The notes: generated from the sequence alone by a model not told the origin. DNA of 64,000 nucleotides from Planctomycetota bacterium (GCA_016208685.1 JACQXM010000015.1:205116-269115); one strand, 5' to 3'. Positions 15,665-25,303 are shown, counted from the first letter of the stretch. Made by a program: numbers and translations.

Positions 15665-17095
15665 TTACTCGATCCACACCGTGTCGCCGGCGCGGAGCGG
15701 CGGGATGCGCTCGCGTTTGGCGGCCACGTCAGCGGCCTCCAGGGCGAAACCCGGGTCGATCCCCACGTCTACGTCCGGCGTGCCGTCCGCCCGGCGCGGA
15801 ACCGCCACCCCCGCCGCCTCCAGCCAGCGGCAGGCGCGGCGGATCTGGTCGCGGCGCGATGATTCCAGCGAATCCACGCCGGTGGGGTTCTTGACCGGAG
15901 AGAATTCCTCGGCCCGTTCGATCTGAAACAGCAGCGGGTTCTCGGCCAGCGGCAGTACGTCGAAGATGAAGGTCTCCAGTTTGACGGCGTTGGGCGCCGT
16001 AGGGCGGACCGTCCGGCCTTCATCATCGATGCAGGGCACGGTCTTCTCCGCACGGCGGTAGGGGAGCAGGTGGCCGCTGACCCGCTCCACAAACGGCACG
16101 TTGAGCAGATGGATCGCGGCATTCCCCGAATCAAACCGCCGCGTGCCGTCGGCATTACGGGCATGGGCGAGGGCCTCCGGGAACTCGGAGTACTCGATAA
16201 CCGCCAGTTTACCATCACGCAGGCAGAGGTTGCCCACACACTCCAGATCTTCGGCCTTGGGGAGCACCTTGGTGGACATCTCCGATCCCGTTCGCGCGTG
16301 CAAGCCGATGAACAACGGGTCCAGCGGGCGGACCAGCGGGTTGTCCACCTGAAAGTAGGAGACGATCTCGACTCCGCGACGCCGCATGTCGGTGAGGCCG
16401 CCGCTCCTTGCCAGCGCCTTGAGCGTTCCGCCGTGTCCGTCGGGCGCCAGGGAAAGGCGGTCCCTGGCCTCCATCAGCAGGCGTCCGTGCCGGTCGAAGG
16501 CGGGCAGCATTCCCTGACTGAAGAAGAAGAGGTCCTCCCGCGGCAGGCCCAGCCAGCCGCGGGCGCGGAAGAACTCGATCGTCTGTTCGTGGTTCGCCGG
16601 GCTGGTCATGATGTACCAGGGAATCGGCGCTGCGGAGCGCCGGCGTTGTTCGACGATCGCCGCCGCGAACAACTCGAAGAGTGTCCTATGGCCCGCGGGC
16701 GTGACCACCACCGCGCCCTTGGGGCCGTCGATGCCCAGGCGCGTGCCTTGCCCGCCGGCAACCGTCAACGCCGCTACCCGCGTCTCCCGGAGCAGCTTGC
16801 ACCCCAGGTTCTCCGCATCGCGATAGTAGGCCTCTTTTCCCGCGGGAGCGGTCCGAGGAAATACGGGCGCGGGTTGCAGGTTCGCCAGCGAAGGTGTCGC
16901 CGGGCGGCCAAGTACGTGCGAGGGAATCAGCCGATCCACAACATCCCAGGGAACGGAGGCGATCTCCTCCAGCAGCCGAGCGCGCTGTGCTTCGTTGAGT
17001 TCCGCCCACCAGCGCAGTACGTGGTCCTGCGCCCGAGGGCGAAGCAGCTCCAACGCCTCACGGTAGCGCATCGTTGAATCAGCGGCCGTGTTCAT
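15665..17095 (-). CDS. UDP-sugar pyrophosphorylase (UDPGP/UAP1 family)
   Basis: Makes a UDP-sugar from UTP and a sugar 1-phosphate, most likely UDP-N-acetylglucosamine or UDP-glucose. The nucleotide-binding signature LTVAGGQGTRLG...GPKG is at residues 110-127. An uncharged-sugar pocket pattern (YFQVDNPLVRP) and GNAAIHLLNVPFVERV follow as in eukaryotic-type UAP1 enzymes. ATG 17095 was chosen because the family N-terminus (YREALELLRPRAQDHVLRWW) starts just after it; the open frame continues upstream without recognisable homology. Length 476 aa fits the family. It converges on the glycosylation genes to its left. Whether it uses GlcNAc-1-P, Glc-1-P or both cannot be read from the sequence. Confidence 0.85.
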   Translation of the reverse strand: MNTAADSTMRYREALELLRPRAQDHVLRWWAELNEAQRARLLEEIASVPWDVVDRLIPSHVLGRPATPSLANLQPAPVFPRTAPAGKEAYYRDAENLGCKLLRETRVAALTVAGGQGTRLGIDGPKGAVVVTPAGHRTLFELFAAAIVEQRRRSAAPIPWYIMTSPANHEQTIEFFRARGWLGLPREDLFFFSQGMLPAFDRHGRLLMEARDRLSLAPDGHGGTLKALARSGGLTDMRRRGVEIVSYFQVDNPLVRPLDPLFIGLHARTGSEMSTKVLPKAEDLECVGNLCLRDGKLAVIEYSEFPEALAHARNADGTRRFDSGNAAIHLLNVPFVERVSGHLLPYRRAEKTVPCIDDEGRTVRPTAPNAVKLETFIFDVLPLAENPLLFQIERAEEFSPVKNPTGVDSLESSRRDQIRRACRWLEAAGVAVPRRADGTPDVDVGIDPGFALEAADVAAKRERIPPLRAGDTVWIE

Positions 17096-17279
17096 CGGTG
17101 GTGCAGCGCTTTCGAAGCAGTGAGCGCTCTCGGCGAGGCCTCGTTCGTTGCGTGGGTTGGGTTTCATGGACCATCCCCGACACAGAGTACGGGCCCGATC
17201 ACGGGTGTCAAATCCGAGGAGGCACGGGCACGGCGCACGAAAAAGGGGGTTTCGGTTATCGAACCGACGTGCGTGGGCA

Positions 17280-17309
17280 TTGAATCGAACTCCGGAAATG
17301 GGATAGAAT
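17280..17309 (+). promoter_or_regulatory. Putative promoter of the M64 peptidase gene
   Basis: TTGAAT (17280-17285), an 18-nt spacer and TAGAAT (17304-17309) match sigma-70 elements. The start would be near 17316, leaving a leader of about 135 nt before ATG 17453. The rest of the 357-nt divergent gap (17096-17452) shows nothing else I recognise. Confidence 0.4.
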
Positions 17310-17452
17310 GTGAACGTTCCGGCGGCGCGCCGCAGACCTTGCCTTTCCGCATTGGGCCGGTGGGTGAGCCCTTGCCGCGCAGGACGGACCTTCCCGCAGC
17401 GCACCGCCCGAGCGCCGCCGAACGCCCATCGGCGCGCCGGAGGAGGACTCCC

Positions 17453-19381
17453 ATGCGGATCGGTCATCTCACCTGGTGGACCGCCTTGACGATTGCGGAA
17501 CCGCTTCTGTTGGCGGTGGGGATGCCGCGGGCCGCCGCCGAAGAGGTCACGATCTACTACGACTACATCGAGAACGGGCGGCTTACCGGCGGTCGGATCG
17601 TGGTCGACGCCGCCGACGAGGCGCAGCGGGCCCGGTTCCGGCTCGACGCCCCGCCGGGGTTCCGTCGGCTCGCCTGGCCGGTAACCACGGTGATCGACAA
17701 CGGCCCCACCGCGAACCGCATCGACATCGTCATGCTGGGTGACGGTTACACAGCAGCGGAGATGAGCGTCTATTCGGCACACGTTGCCAACGTTCTTGCT
17801 GACTTCTTCCCCGAGGAGCCGCTGGCGGCCTATGCCTCGTACTTCAACGTGCACCGCGTGGACGTGACCTCGAACCAATCAGGCGTCGACGAGCCCGCTA
17901 GCGGCATCTTCCGGGACACGGCGCTGGACATGGCGTACGACTGCGCGGGAATCGACCGTCTGCTCTGCATCAACGTGGCCAAGGCGCTGGCGGCCGCCGC
18001 CTCAGCGCCGGACGTGGATCAGATTCTGGCGCTCGCAAACTCCACGCGCTACGGCGGCGCGGGCTACCCGGGGAACGACCTGGGAACGCTCGCGGGCGCC
18101 AATGGAGCGGCGGTGGAGGTCGCGCTGCACGAGTTCGGCCACGCCTTCGCCGACCTTGCCGACGAATACGACTACGGCGGCCCGACCACCTACACCGGGC
18201 CGGAGCCCCTCGAGGCAAACATCAGCATCTACACCGCCGCGCAGCAGGTGGCGCAGTTTCACAAGTGGTACCGCTGGATGGACCTTGCCAACGTGGATAC
18301 GTTCGAAGGCGCCAACTACAGCGAGCTGGGCATCTACCGCCCCACCTTCGATTCCAAGATGCGCTCCTTGAACCGCCCCTTCGAGCAGGTGAACGTCGAG
18401 CAGTTCGTGCTCTCCCTTTACGCCACGGTTTCGCCGATCGACGACGCCACGCCGCCCTCGGGCACGCCCTTGCCGCCGGATACGCTGTTTTTCGTCACGC
18501 CGCTCCAGCCGGTGGACCATGCACTGGCCGTCCAGTGGTCCGTGGACGCCGTGCCGGTTTCCGGCGCCACGGGCACCACCTTTTCGCCCGGCGCCGCCGT
18601 GCCCAACCTTTCCATCGGGACGCACACCGTTGCCGTCACCGTCACCGACACCACGACGCGGGTGCGCGATGAGAACCTGCGCGACAGCCTGATGACGGAT
18701 ACCCGACAGTGGACGATCGAAGTAACGGCCACCTGCGGCGCGCTCGCGGCGCCGGCGGCGGCCCCTCCGCCGCTGGATCGGCAGAAGAACCGCTACCTCT
18801 CCTACGTGCCCAACAACGGAACGCTGCCCGTGGCCTTCAAGATCACGAAAGTCACCGGCGGAGCGGGCGACGTCGGCTGGGTGGCGGCGCCGGACGCGCT
18901 GGGTATCTCGCAAGTCGTCCCCATGACCACGCCGTTCGACCAGGTGCAGCGGGTTTGGAGTGAGCCGGTGGTTCACGTCGGGGATTGCGAGATCGTGCCC
19001 GACGCCTGGTACGAGCTTCGCGCCGCCTGCGAAGAGTCCGGCCCGGTTACCGCACCGCTGACCGTAGGCACCGTTCCGCAGCCGTTCCCCAAGCTCTGGG
19101 GCGACACCGTGGGTCAGTTCGGCATGGAAACGCCGGACGTGTGGGACTCTCCCAACGGGGTGGTGAACGTGAACGACTTCGTCGCCGCCCTGGAGAAGTT
19201 CCAGAACCCAGCGACCACGCGCGTGCACCTCACGGTGGTGGACGTGGAGTCAGTCAGCAATACCGATCCCTGCCTGAACCGGCTGGCCAACATCGCCGAC
19301 GTGTTCACGATCATCAAGGCGTTTCAGGGCCTGGCGTATCCCTTCACTACCGACCCGGCCGCCTGCCCGCCGTGCCCGTGA
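17453..19381 (+). CDS. Secreted M64-family metallopeptidase with dockerin-like C-terminus
   Basis: ATG 17453 has an excellent Shine-Dalgarno (GGAGGAGG) and opens a signal peptide (MRIGHLTWWTALTIAEPLLL...PRAAAEE). The M64 (IgA peptidase M64) signature is complete: NRIDIVMLGDGYTAAEM, then the zinc site HEFGHAFADLADEYDYGG with H226, E227 and H230. An Ig-like region with TGTTFSPG and IGTHTVAVTVTD follows. The last 90 residues hold two acidic helical segments (GVVNVNDFVAALEKFQN and NIADVFTIIKAFQGLAYPF) that resemble the dockerin-like tails of planctomycete exoproteins. Length is 642 aa. Predicted to act outside the cytoplasmic membrane; the dockerin assignment is less certain than the peptidase. 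Confidence 0.85.
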   Translation: MRIGHLTWWTALTIAEPLLLAVGMPRAAAEEVTIYYDYIENGRLTGGRIVVDAADEAQRARFRLDAPPGFRRLAWPVTTVIDNGPTANRIDIVMLGDGYTAAEMSVYSAHVANVLADFFPEEPLAAYASYFNVHRVDVTSNQSGVDEPASGIFRDTALDMAYDCAGIDRLLCINVAKALAAAASAPDVDQILALANSTRYGGAGYPGNDLGTLAGANGAAVEVALHEFGHAFADLADEYDYGGPTTYTGPEPLEANISIYTAAQQVAQFHKWYRWMDLANVDTFEGANYSELGIYRPTFDSKMRSLNRPFEQVNVEQFVLSLYATVSPIDDATPPSGTPLPPDTLFFVTPLQPVDHALAVQWSVDAVPVSGATGTTFSPGAAVPNLSIGTHTVAVTVTDTTTRVRDENLRDSLMTDTRQWTIEVTATCGALAAPAAAPPPLDRQKNRYLSYVPNNGTLPVAFKITKVTGGAGDVGWVAAPDALGISQVVPMTTPFDQVQRVWSEPVVHVGDCEIVPDAWYELRAACEESGPVTAPLTVGTVPQPFPKLWGDTVGQFGMETPDVWDSPNGVVNVNDFVAALEKFQNPATTRVHLTVVDVESVSNTDPCLNRLANIADVFTIIKAFQGLAYPFTTDPAACPPCP

Positions 19382-19548
19382 ATCGGCATCCGGGATGAGG
19401 CGCCGGCGGCACAAGGCCGTGAGGCAAGCAAGCGGGCGAGTCCGAGCCGGCGCCGTGAGGTCGCGGGTGAAGATACCGGGCCGCGCAGCGGCGACGCGGT
19501 GCCGCGGAACGGGCCCTATCGACAAGACGCCGACGACGCCGTGTTGAG

Positions 19549-21453
19549 CTATCGGAGGTAGCGGTCGAAGAACGCCGCAAGCTGCTTCATGTACAGCAGG
19601 CGGTTCTCTTCCTTGGCGAACCCGTGGCCTTCGTCGGGAAAGTACAACTCTTCGACCGGCAGGCCGCGCCTCTTGAGGGCCACCGCGATCTGCATCGCCT
19701 CACCGACCGGCACTCGGGGGTCGTTCAGGCCGTGCGCAATCATCAGCGGCGCCTGGATGCGATCGATCTTATGTATGGGTGAGATCGACTGGAGGAACTC
19801 CGGGTCGCTGAGCGGCCCGTACTCCGCCTCGCGCAGCTTGCGGCGATAGTCCTTGGTCTGCTCCAGGAAGGTCTGGAAGTTGACGATGCCCACGATGTTG
19901 CAGGCGGCCCCGAAGAGCTCCGGCGCTTCCGTTACCGTGGCCATCACCATGAACCCGCCATAGCTGCCGCCCCAGGCGGCCACGCGCTTAGGCGAGGCGT
20001 AGCCTTCGTTGATCAGGTACTTCACGGCGTAGATGCCGTCCTTCACGCTCTTCTCGCGGTTCTGGTAGTTGTCGGCGTCGATGAAGGCCTTGCCGTATCC
20101 GCTGGAGCCGCGGACGTTCGGGGCCAGAATGCCGTAACCGCGGGAAAGAAAATACTGAAACGCGCGATTGAAGCTCGGGCGGTACTGTGACTCCGGCCCT
20201 CCGTGATACTGCACGATGAAGGGGATCTTCTGCCCGCGGCGGTAGCTCTCCGGCAGGTAGAGGAAGGCGGGAATCTGTGTGCCGTCGAAAGACGGATAGT
20301 GTACCAGCTCCGGCAGGCGGAACCGCGATACATCGATGCCCTGCGTGTCCGCGCTGGTGAGCGCCACGGGCGGCGTGTCGGGCCGCGCCAGGTCCCACTG
20401 ATAGATGACGCCGGGCGTGTTGGCGTTCTCCACGGAGAAGAGCATCATGGTGCCGGTGAAGCGCAGGTTGCCCACCAGACCCTTGGGCAGGTCCGGACCG
20501 CGCACCGGAGCCAAGGTAAAGGCGCGGAAGAAGTGTAGTGTCGCATATCCGTCCTCGTTGACGATCACCGCCAGGGTGGAGCGGTCCTCGTTGAAGCCTC
20601 CGCCGTCGATTTCCCGCCCTTTGGCGAATTCGGCCAGCAGCGGCGACATCTCCCCCGTCTTCAGATCGATGGAATGGAGCCGCTTGAGGTCGCCGCCGTA
20701 ATCGGTGTTCACCCAGAACGATTGATCACCGACCGTATAACCGATTGGTTCGTACGACCATTCCTCGCCTTTGGGCGTTATTTCGCGCGTCTCGCCGCTC
20801 GCCAGCGTCACTTCCAGAAGCTGGGTGTAGGACGCGGAGTTGACCTTCATGATCACCAGCCGGCCGCCGTCACCGCTGAAGTCCACGGGTTCGTGATGCC
20901 CCGATCCGGCGTAGACCTTCTTCGAGGCGCGGGTGGCGAGGTCGTAGAGATACACATGAAAGTCCGCGGGGTTCTCGTCGTTGGCGCGATAGGCGAAGGC
21001 CAGCGAATCCCGCCGCCAGACCACGCTGCCGTACACCACCTTGGGGTTGATGAGAAGCGGCTCCAGCAGGCCGGTGGACGTCTGATAGAGGTAGAGGTTG
21101 TCCTGCTCGTTACCGCCCGCCGCAGCCGAGACCACGATCCACCGACCATCGTCGCTCAAGCGATAGCCGCTGATGCCGTCCTTGAAGCTGGTGATTTTGA
21201 CCGCCTTGTCCTGCGAGGTATCGCGCGGCACGCGGTACAACTGGTTGATGCCGTCGGGGTTGTACACGAAATAGAGCGTGCGCTCGGGAAGCGGGCCCAG
21301 GTCGGCGTTGACCGGCCAGCGCATCTTGACGAACGCCTCGACATCCGGACCGGCCTTGGGCGCGACGGCGCACCCTCCAACCAGAGCCAATCCCATGAAG
21401 ACGGTGGCACACCGGCCAGCGGCAGGCGCGTACGAGCGAATGGTTCTTATCAC
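19549..21453 (-). CDS. S9-family prolyl oligopeptidase-like lipoprotein
   Basis: The GTG start at 21453 has a GGGAG Shine-Dalgarno about 10 nt upstream. A hydrophobic leader ends in the lipobox LVGGC, so the protein is probably a lipoprotein. The middle is a beta-propeller (repeated LYDLATR, SGDGGRLVI-type segments) and the C-terminal third is an alpha/beta hydrolase with GGSYGGFMVM around the nucleophilic Ser, NDPRVP around the Asp and DEGHGF around the His. This is the dipeptidyl/acylaminoacyl peptidase layout of family S9 and the 634-aa length is normal. It follows tsaB on the same strand after 118 nt. Likely breaks down peptides in the periplasm. Confidence 0.9.
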   Translation of the reverse strand: MIRTIRSYAPAAGRCATVFMGLALVGGCAVAPKAGPDVEAFVKMRWPVNADLGPLPERTLYFVYNPDGINQLYRVPRDTSQDKAVKITSFKDGISGYRLSDDGRWIVVSAAAGGNEQDNLYLYQTSTGLLEPLLINPKVVYGSVVWRRDSLAFAYRANDENPADFHVYLYDLATRASKKVYAGSGHHEPVDFSGDGGRLVIMKVNSASYTQLLEVTLASGETREITPKGEEWSYEPIGYTVGDQSFWVNTDYGGDLKRLHSIDLKTGEMSPLLAEFAKGREIDGGGFNEDRSTLAVIVNEDGYATLHFFRAFTLAPVRGPDLPKGLVGNLRFTGTMMLFSVENANTPGVIYQWDLARPDTPPVALTSADTQGIDVSRFRLPELVHYPSFDGTQIPAFLYLPESYRRGQKIPFIVQYHGGPESQYRPSFNRAFQYFLSRGYGILAPNVRGSSGYGKAFIDADNYQNREKSVKDGIYAVKYLINEGYASPKRVAAWGGSYGGFMVMATVTEAPELFGAACNIVGIVNFQTFLEQTKDYRRKLREAEYGPLSDPEFLQSISPIHKIDRIQAPLMIAHGLNDPRVPVGEAMQIAVALKRRGLPVEELYFPDEGHGFAKEENRLLYMKQLAAFFDRYLR

Positions 21454-21571
21454 GGCGATTCAAGCTCCCATGGCGTACGGTTTCCTTCCGACACGGATGG
21501 GCACGGTAGCGTTTCAGGGGAAGGGGTCAAGTTTTGCGGCGGCGGGCACAAGTTCCGACGGCCGGCGGTGG

Positions 21572-22330
21572 TTAGGCCGGCGGCGGCTCGCGGTTCGGGA
21601 TCGGTTCCGCGGTGCGGAGGTGCACGGCGAGCTTCTCTTCAGCCTCCGGCGGGCGGACGTAGAGCGGCACCAGGTCGCGGCGGTCCGTGAATTGGCCGCC
21701 AAGGGCCCGCCGCCGGCCCAGTTGGTACACGGTTTCAACTCGCGGAAGCCAGAGCGCCTCGGGCAGCACCGCCAGCCCGGATTCGTCGATGGCCGCGCGA
21801 TGATAGGCGACGCCCTCGCCGAGGACGACACAATCGCGCAGCTGTCGGGAGAGGAACTCCGCCGGGTCAAACTCCGCCGGCGCGGCGACCGGCCGGTACA
21901 GGTCCTGGCCGAAGTCGAAAGCTGCGGCGAACACGTGGTGGCGTTTCGCATCGAGTATCACCGCCACGCGTTGCGGTCGCGGCGGGACATCCAGCGCATT
22001 CTGGGCCGTGGCTTCCAGCGTGGGCACGACGACGATCCGCGCACCGGTAGCGAGGGCCAGCATCCGCGCCACGCTGACTCCCAGGCGCAGCCCGGTGAAG
22101 CTACCCGGGCCGATGGAAAGGTAGACCTCGCGCACCGCCGGCGGTGCCACGCCGTGGGTGCGGCAAAGCCCCTGGATGGTAGGCAGAAACTCAGCGGCAT
22201 GCTTTCGCGCTCCGCTGAAGCTCCGCGTCTCGAGAACCTGATCCCCGCGGCCCAGCGCCACGCTGCCCACGGCGCTGGAGGTCTCGAACGCCAGGATGAA
22301 CTCAGGTTCGGCGCCGGCTCGTTTGTCCAT
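21572..22330 (-). CDS. tsaB: tRNA threonylcarbamoyladenosine biosynthesis protein TsaB
   Basis: TsaB partners TsaD and TsaE in making the t6A modification of tRNAs that read ANN codons. The start of the mature fold (ILAFETSSAVGSVALG) and the signature YLSIGPGSFTGLRLGVSVARMLA are diagnostic. ATG 22330 gives 252 aa and puts the conserved first strand about ten residues in; the upstream in-frame extension shows no homology. The C-terminal part (residues about 180-250) is slightly longer than in E. coli. It lies between a GYF-like membrane protein and the S9 peptidase, all on the same strand, with no obvious functional link. Confidence 0.92.
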   Translation of the reverse strand: MDKRAGAEPEFILAFETSSAVGSVALGRGDQVLETRSFSGARKHAAEFLPTIQGLCRTHGVAPPAVREVYLSIGPGSFTGLRLGVSVARMLALATGARIVVVPTLEATAQNALDVPPRPQRVAVILDAKRHHVFAAAFDFGQDLYRPVAAPAEFDPAEFLSRQLRDCVVLGEGVAYHRAAIDESGLAVLPEALWLPRVETVYQLGRRRALGGQFTDRRDLVPLYVRPPEAEEKLAVHLRTAEPIPNREPPPA

Positions 22331-22414
22331 GACGCGGCATCGTACAACAGACCGTGCGCCGTGACAGGCGGGCACGTGCCCCGGAGCCGACCGTAACCGG
22401 CCCCGCCCCGGCCC

Positions 22415-23206
22415 TTACCCGCGCAGGCCGATGATCCCCCAAACCGCCAGCCCCACCACCGCCGCCGCCACGATCACCAGCCAGCTCACAGGCAGCCCGC
22501 GGCGCGGCAGCGGCTCCTGAGTGCCACCATCTGGCACTTCGGCAACGTGCAGCGCGGCGCTCAGCTCCGCCAGACGCCCGATCGCCCGACCCCCGCCCGC
22601 GACGGAGGCGGGTGGCGAGGCGGCTGCTGCCGCCGCGGCCGCAGGCTCAGCGCCCGGTGGGGGCGCGTGGTGTTCCTCGAACTCCAGCCGCGCGCCGCAG
22701 GCGCCGCACACTCCTTCGTCATCCGTGACGTATGTGTGACACTTCCAGCAGCGGTTGAAGTAGCGGCACAGCCCGGGGGTTTCCCCGGCGAAGCGCCACT
22801 GATGCTGCGTCGCCGGTCCGCGCACGATGGAGGTCTCTGTGATCAGGCCGCGGCGTATCTGCCGGATGATGCGTTCCAACGCCACGCCGGGAAAGGGGCG
22901 CACGTGCTCCAGCACGTACCACGGTCCGGCGTGGGCGCGCATGCGTGCCAGCATGGTGGCACTGAGGTCCTGCCCGCAGTGGTCGCATTCGGACCGGTCG
23001 CGGAGCACGAGCTGCCCACACGTGACACAAGGGGCGGCGTGACCGTGCCAGACCGCCCGGGCCTGCGGGCTGAGCGGGCCGATGCCGTGCCGCGCGGCGA
23101 TCTCCAGCGGGTGGTCTCCGGGGGGCAGGGCATCAGCGCCGCGCGGTTGACCGGTGACCGAGTCCGCGGGTGTGTTGGTCGGCTCTTGCATGGCGTCCTG
23201 AAACAT
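22415..23206 (-). CDS. Zinc-ribbon / GYF-like membrane-anchored protein
   Basis: Unknown function, typical of planctomycetes. From the N-terminus: a four-cysteine ribbon (CVTCGQLVL and CDHCGQ), a GYF_2-like module (GPWYVLEHVRPFPGVALERI ... QWRFAGETPGLCRYF), a second ribbon (CWKCHTYVTDDEGVCGACG), an Ala/Pro-rich linker with a long alanine run and a single C-terminal membrane helix (SWLVIVAAAVVGLAVWGII). The soluble part would face the cytoplasm as a tail-anchored protein. ATG 23206 (263 aa) and ATG 23191 (258 aa) are both possible. GYF-like domains usually bind proline-rich peptides, so an adaptor role is a guess. Confidence 0.65.
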   Translation of the reverse strand: MFQDAMQEPTNTPADSVTGQPRGADALPPGDHPLEIAARHGIGPLSPQARAVWHGHAAPCVTCGQLVLRDRSECDHCGQDLSATMLARMRAHAGPWYVLEHVRPFPGVALERIIRQIRRGLITETSIVRGPATQHQWRFAGETPGLCRYFNRCWKCHTYVTDDEGVCGACGARLEFEEHHAPPPGAEPAAAAAAAASPPASVAGGGRAIGRLAELSAALHVAEVPDGGTQEPLPRRGLPVSWLVIVAAAVVGLAVWGIIGLRG

Positions 23207-23630
23207 CGTCTGCACCTTACCGGCAGCGGCTTGGCCTATTCTATTCCCGATCAAGACGTAGCGGTGTGCCACGCGGCGATTTCCGACGCGTCGTTGCGGC
23301 CGTAAGCCGCCGATGGTGCCCCGGATCCCGCGTTGGCGCCGGCACCGAGTTAAGTTGTTCGGACGTTCTCTTAAACTATTGTCACGACACAATTTACGAT
23401 CCTTCATTCGACCCGCTCGGCGTGGGCGCCTGGCCGCGATCTACCACACATAAAGTGTATGATAATTGAAGTTTACTTCGATCAAGCCATGATGGACTTG
23501 AGACGCCAAGCCAACCCATCGGATACGTTTATTGCTCGATCCGCCTTCGGTGCGCCGGTTGAGGCTCGTGTGGTCGAGCCGATTACCGGCCATTGTACCG
23601 AGGCAGGCGCCGCGTGCTGCGTCGCGGGTG

Positions 23631-23646
23631 AGTTCCACGTGGAACG
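23631..23646. other. parS: parS-like centromere site 1
   Basis: AGTTCCACGTGGAACG contains the perfect 14-bp palindrome GTTCCACGTGGAAC, which fits the near-universal bacterial parS consensus (GTTnCACGTGnAAC) bound by ParB. It lies in the 545-nt gene-free gap 23207-23751. Confidence 0.8.
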
Positions 23647-23678
23647 GCGGGTACGACCGTTGGGCGACCCATGAACGC

Positions 23679-23694
23679 TGTTCCACGTGGAACA
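23679..23694. other. parS: parS-like centromere site 2
   Basis: TGTTCCACGTGGAACA is a perfect 16-bp palindrome of the parS consensus, 48 bp centre-to-centre from site 1. Two sites this close, in non-coding DNA about 24 kb from dnaA, make ParB loading here very likely. The rest of the gap is AT-richer than the surroundings (around 23350-23480) and shows no gene I recognise. Confidence 0.85.
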
Positions 23695-23751
23695 GCTCGC
23701 GATTTGGGGGACGGCGAAGCCACCGATGTCGCCGGACACGCCGTCGGCACG

Positions 23752-25149
23752 CTATCCAGCACGTGTCGCCCTCACGTCGCTTCGTGCCAGCGCGGTGTAG
23801 ACCACCAGGCTCGCCAGGCACAAGATTAGCGCGACGACCCACACCGGCCAGCCGACCAGCGCCCAAAGCCACATGCCGAGCAAGGGCGAAATCAGCCCCC
23901 GAACGCCGGCGAGAAAGACGTGGATCCCCATGTACACCTCCGCTTCGTCCGATTCTGCGAAGTGAAGGTGGCCCAGATTCCACGCCAGCGTCCCCCCGCC
24001 CTGGCCCAGGCCGTGGAGTATGCCCCGGAGCGCGAACAAAGCCACGGCCAGCGGAATCAACAGTGGCCGGGACGATGGGTCTCCGAGGGTAGCCAGCGTG
24101 CCGAGCAGTCCCGCAGCGATCGACGCCGCCCAACAGAAGACATTGACCACCCGGAACCGCAGCACTCCCAAACCGTCGAACAGTCTTCCCCAGCGACCAA
24201 GACTGCCGAGCAGAGCCAGGGTCGGGATTGCCATGATCAGCGAAGTACTCGTCCAAAAGCCCCAACCATCGTCACTCGACAGGCTGCTGGTCACGATGGC
24301 AACGACCACGGGGATGGTCATCAGGTTTGCGGCCCCTTGCAGGAACTGGGCCACGCAATACCAGGCGAACCGCCGGTCACGCCGCAGGACGGCCATCATG
24401 CGGCCAGTAACGTGGAGCGGCGAAAGTAGGGCGGCCAAAGCCATCGGTTCCACTATGTCCTCGCGCCAGTCAGGCCCGCTGGATGGACCGGCCCGGCGAA
24501 GGTTCCGTCGCTCACCCCGCACCCTCAGCCGAGAAATACGCAATACCCCCAGGGCGCCGAAACACGCAACGACGACGAAGATCACGCGGAAGGCATGGGG
24601 GTCGCGATCGCAGAACGCGGCGCAGAGCTGAACCGTCAAGATGCTGATGAGCGAACGAACGCCCTGGAGGCGTGAAGCGACCTGCCCGCGCAGCTCCCGG
24701 GGGTAGTTAGAGCGCCAGATGGCGGAACGGACCGTGATGACTCCGGCAAGCAGCACTTGGGCGAGCGCCATCTGGGCGATGAACCAAACGCCTCCTGCCG
24801 GCGACACGGGAATGATGGCGGCGCCCGCCGCGCAGACGGCCGTTCCGGCCGCGAACCAGGAAAGAAGTCGCAGCTTCCGCCGCCCCACGCACAACATACC
24901 CCAGAGGAGACTGAACACGTATGCGGCAAACGGGCTCGCGGACGCTACGGCGATGAGTACCGGGCCGCCGTGGAACGTCCTGGCGACCAGCACGCTGGCA
25001 AACTGCCCTTCGATGAGCGCGGCCAGGACGCTCCAGGGCACGATCTGCCGGAGTTCATAGTAGAAGTGGCGCCGGGCGAAGAACGGCAGCCGATCCAGAT
25101 GGAGAAGATCCAAGCCACACCCCGCGCGGGCGGCGCGCCCGCGCCGCAC
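23752..25149 (-). CDS. Major facilitator superfamily transporter-like protein
   Basis: A 465-aa integral membrane protein with about 11-12 hydrophobic segments and a cytoplasmic loop in the middle (RVRGERRNLRRAGPSSGPDW) separating two halves, as in MFS carriers. Motifs such as SNYPRELRGQVASRLQGVRS and GILHGLGQGGG resemble the small group of planctomycete MFS proteins, but no substrate is indicated. The annotated start is a GTG in a very GC-rich stretch; a TTG about 12 codons in (LDLLHLDRLPFF) is a reasonable alternative. It lies downstream of lexA, separated by 233 nt that hold two palindromic operator-like sites, so it may have its own regulated promoter. Confidence 0.65.
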   Translation of the reverse strand: MRRGRAARAGCGLDLLHLDRLPFFARRHFYYELRQIVPWSVLAALIEGQFASVLVARTFHGGPVLIAVASASPFAAYVFSLLWGMLCVGRRKLRLLSWFAAGTAVCAAGAAIIPVSPAGGVWFIAQMALAQVLLAGVITVRSAIWRSNYPRELRGQVASRLQGVRSLISILTVQLCAAFCDRDPHAFRVIFVVVACFGALGVLRISRLRVRGERRNLRRAGPSSGPDWREDIVEPMALAALLSPLHVTGRMMAVLRRDRRFAWYCVAQFLQGAANLMTIPVVVAIVTSSLSSDDGWGFWTSTSLIMAIPTLALLGSLGRWGRLFDGLGVLRFRVVNVFCWAASIAAGLLGTLATLGDPSSRPLLIPLAVALFALRGILHGLGQGGGTLAWNLGHLHFAESDEAEVYMGIHVFLAGVRGLISPLLGMWLWALVGWPVWVVALILCLASLVVYTALARSDVRATRAG

Positions 25150-25287
25150 GGGGCGGCCGGGCGCGGTTCGGCGCGGCCCGGCCCCTCAGTCCGACGCCGC
25201 GCGCCGCGCTGCGACGGGGGCGCTTATACCGGCACGGGAGGCGGGCGTCCAGCCGGCGGCGCCGCCGCATGCCGGGAGGAGCGGCAG

Positions 25288-25303
25288 CGTCATCTATATG
25301 GCA
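25288..25303. promoter_or_regulatory. Operator-like imperfect palindrome, lexA-MFS gap
   Basis: CGTCATCTATATGGCA matches the perfect palindrome at 25344 at 13 of 16 positions. It lies upstream of the MFS gene (minus strand) and downstream of lexA. Confidence 0.5.
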
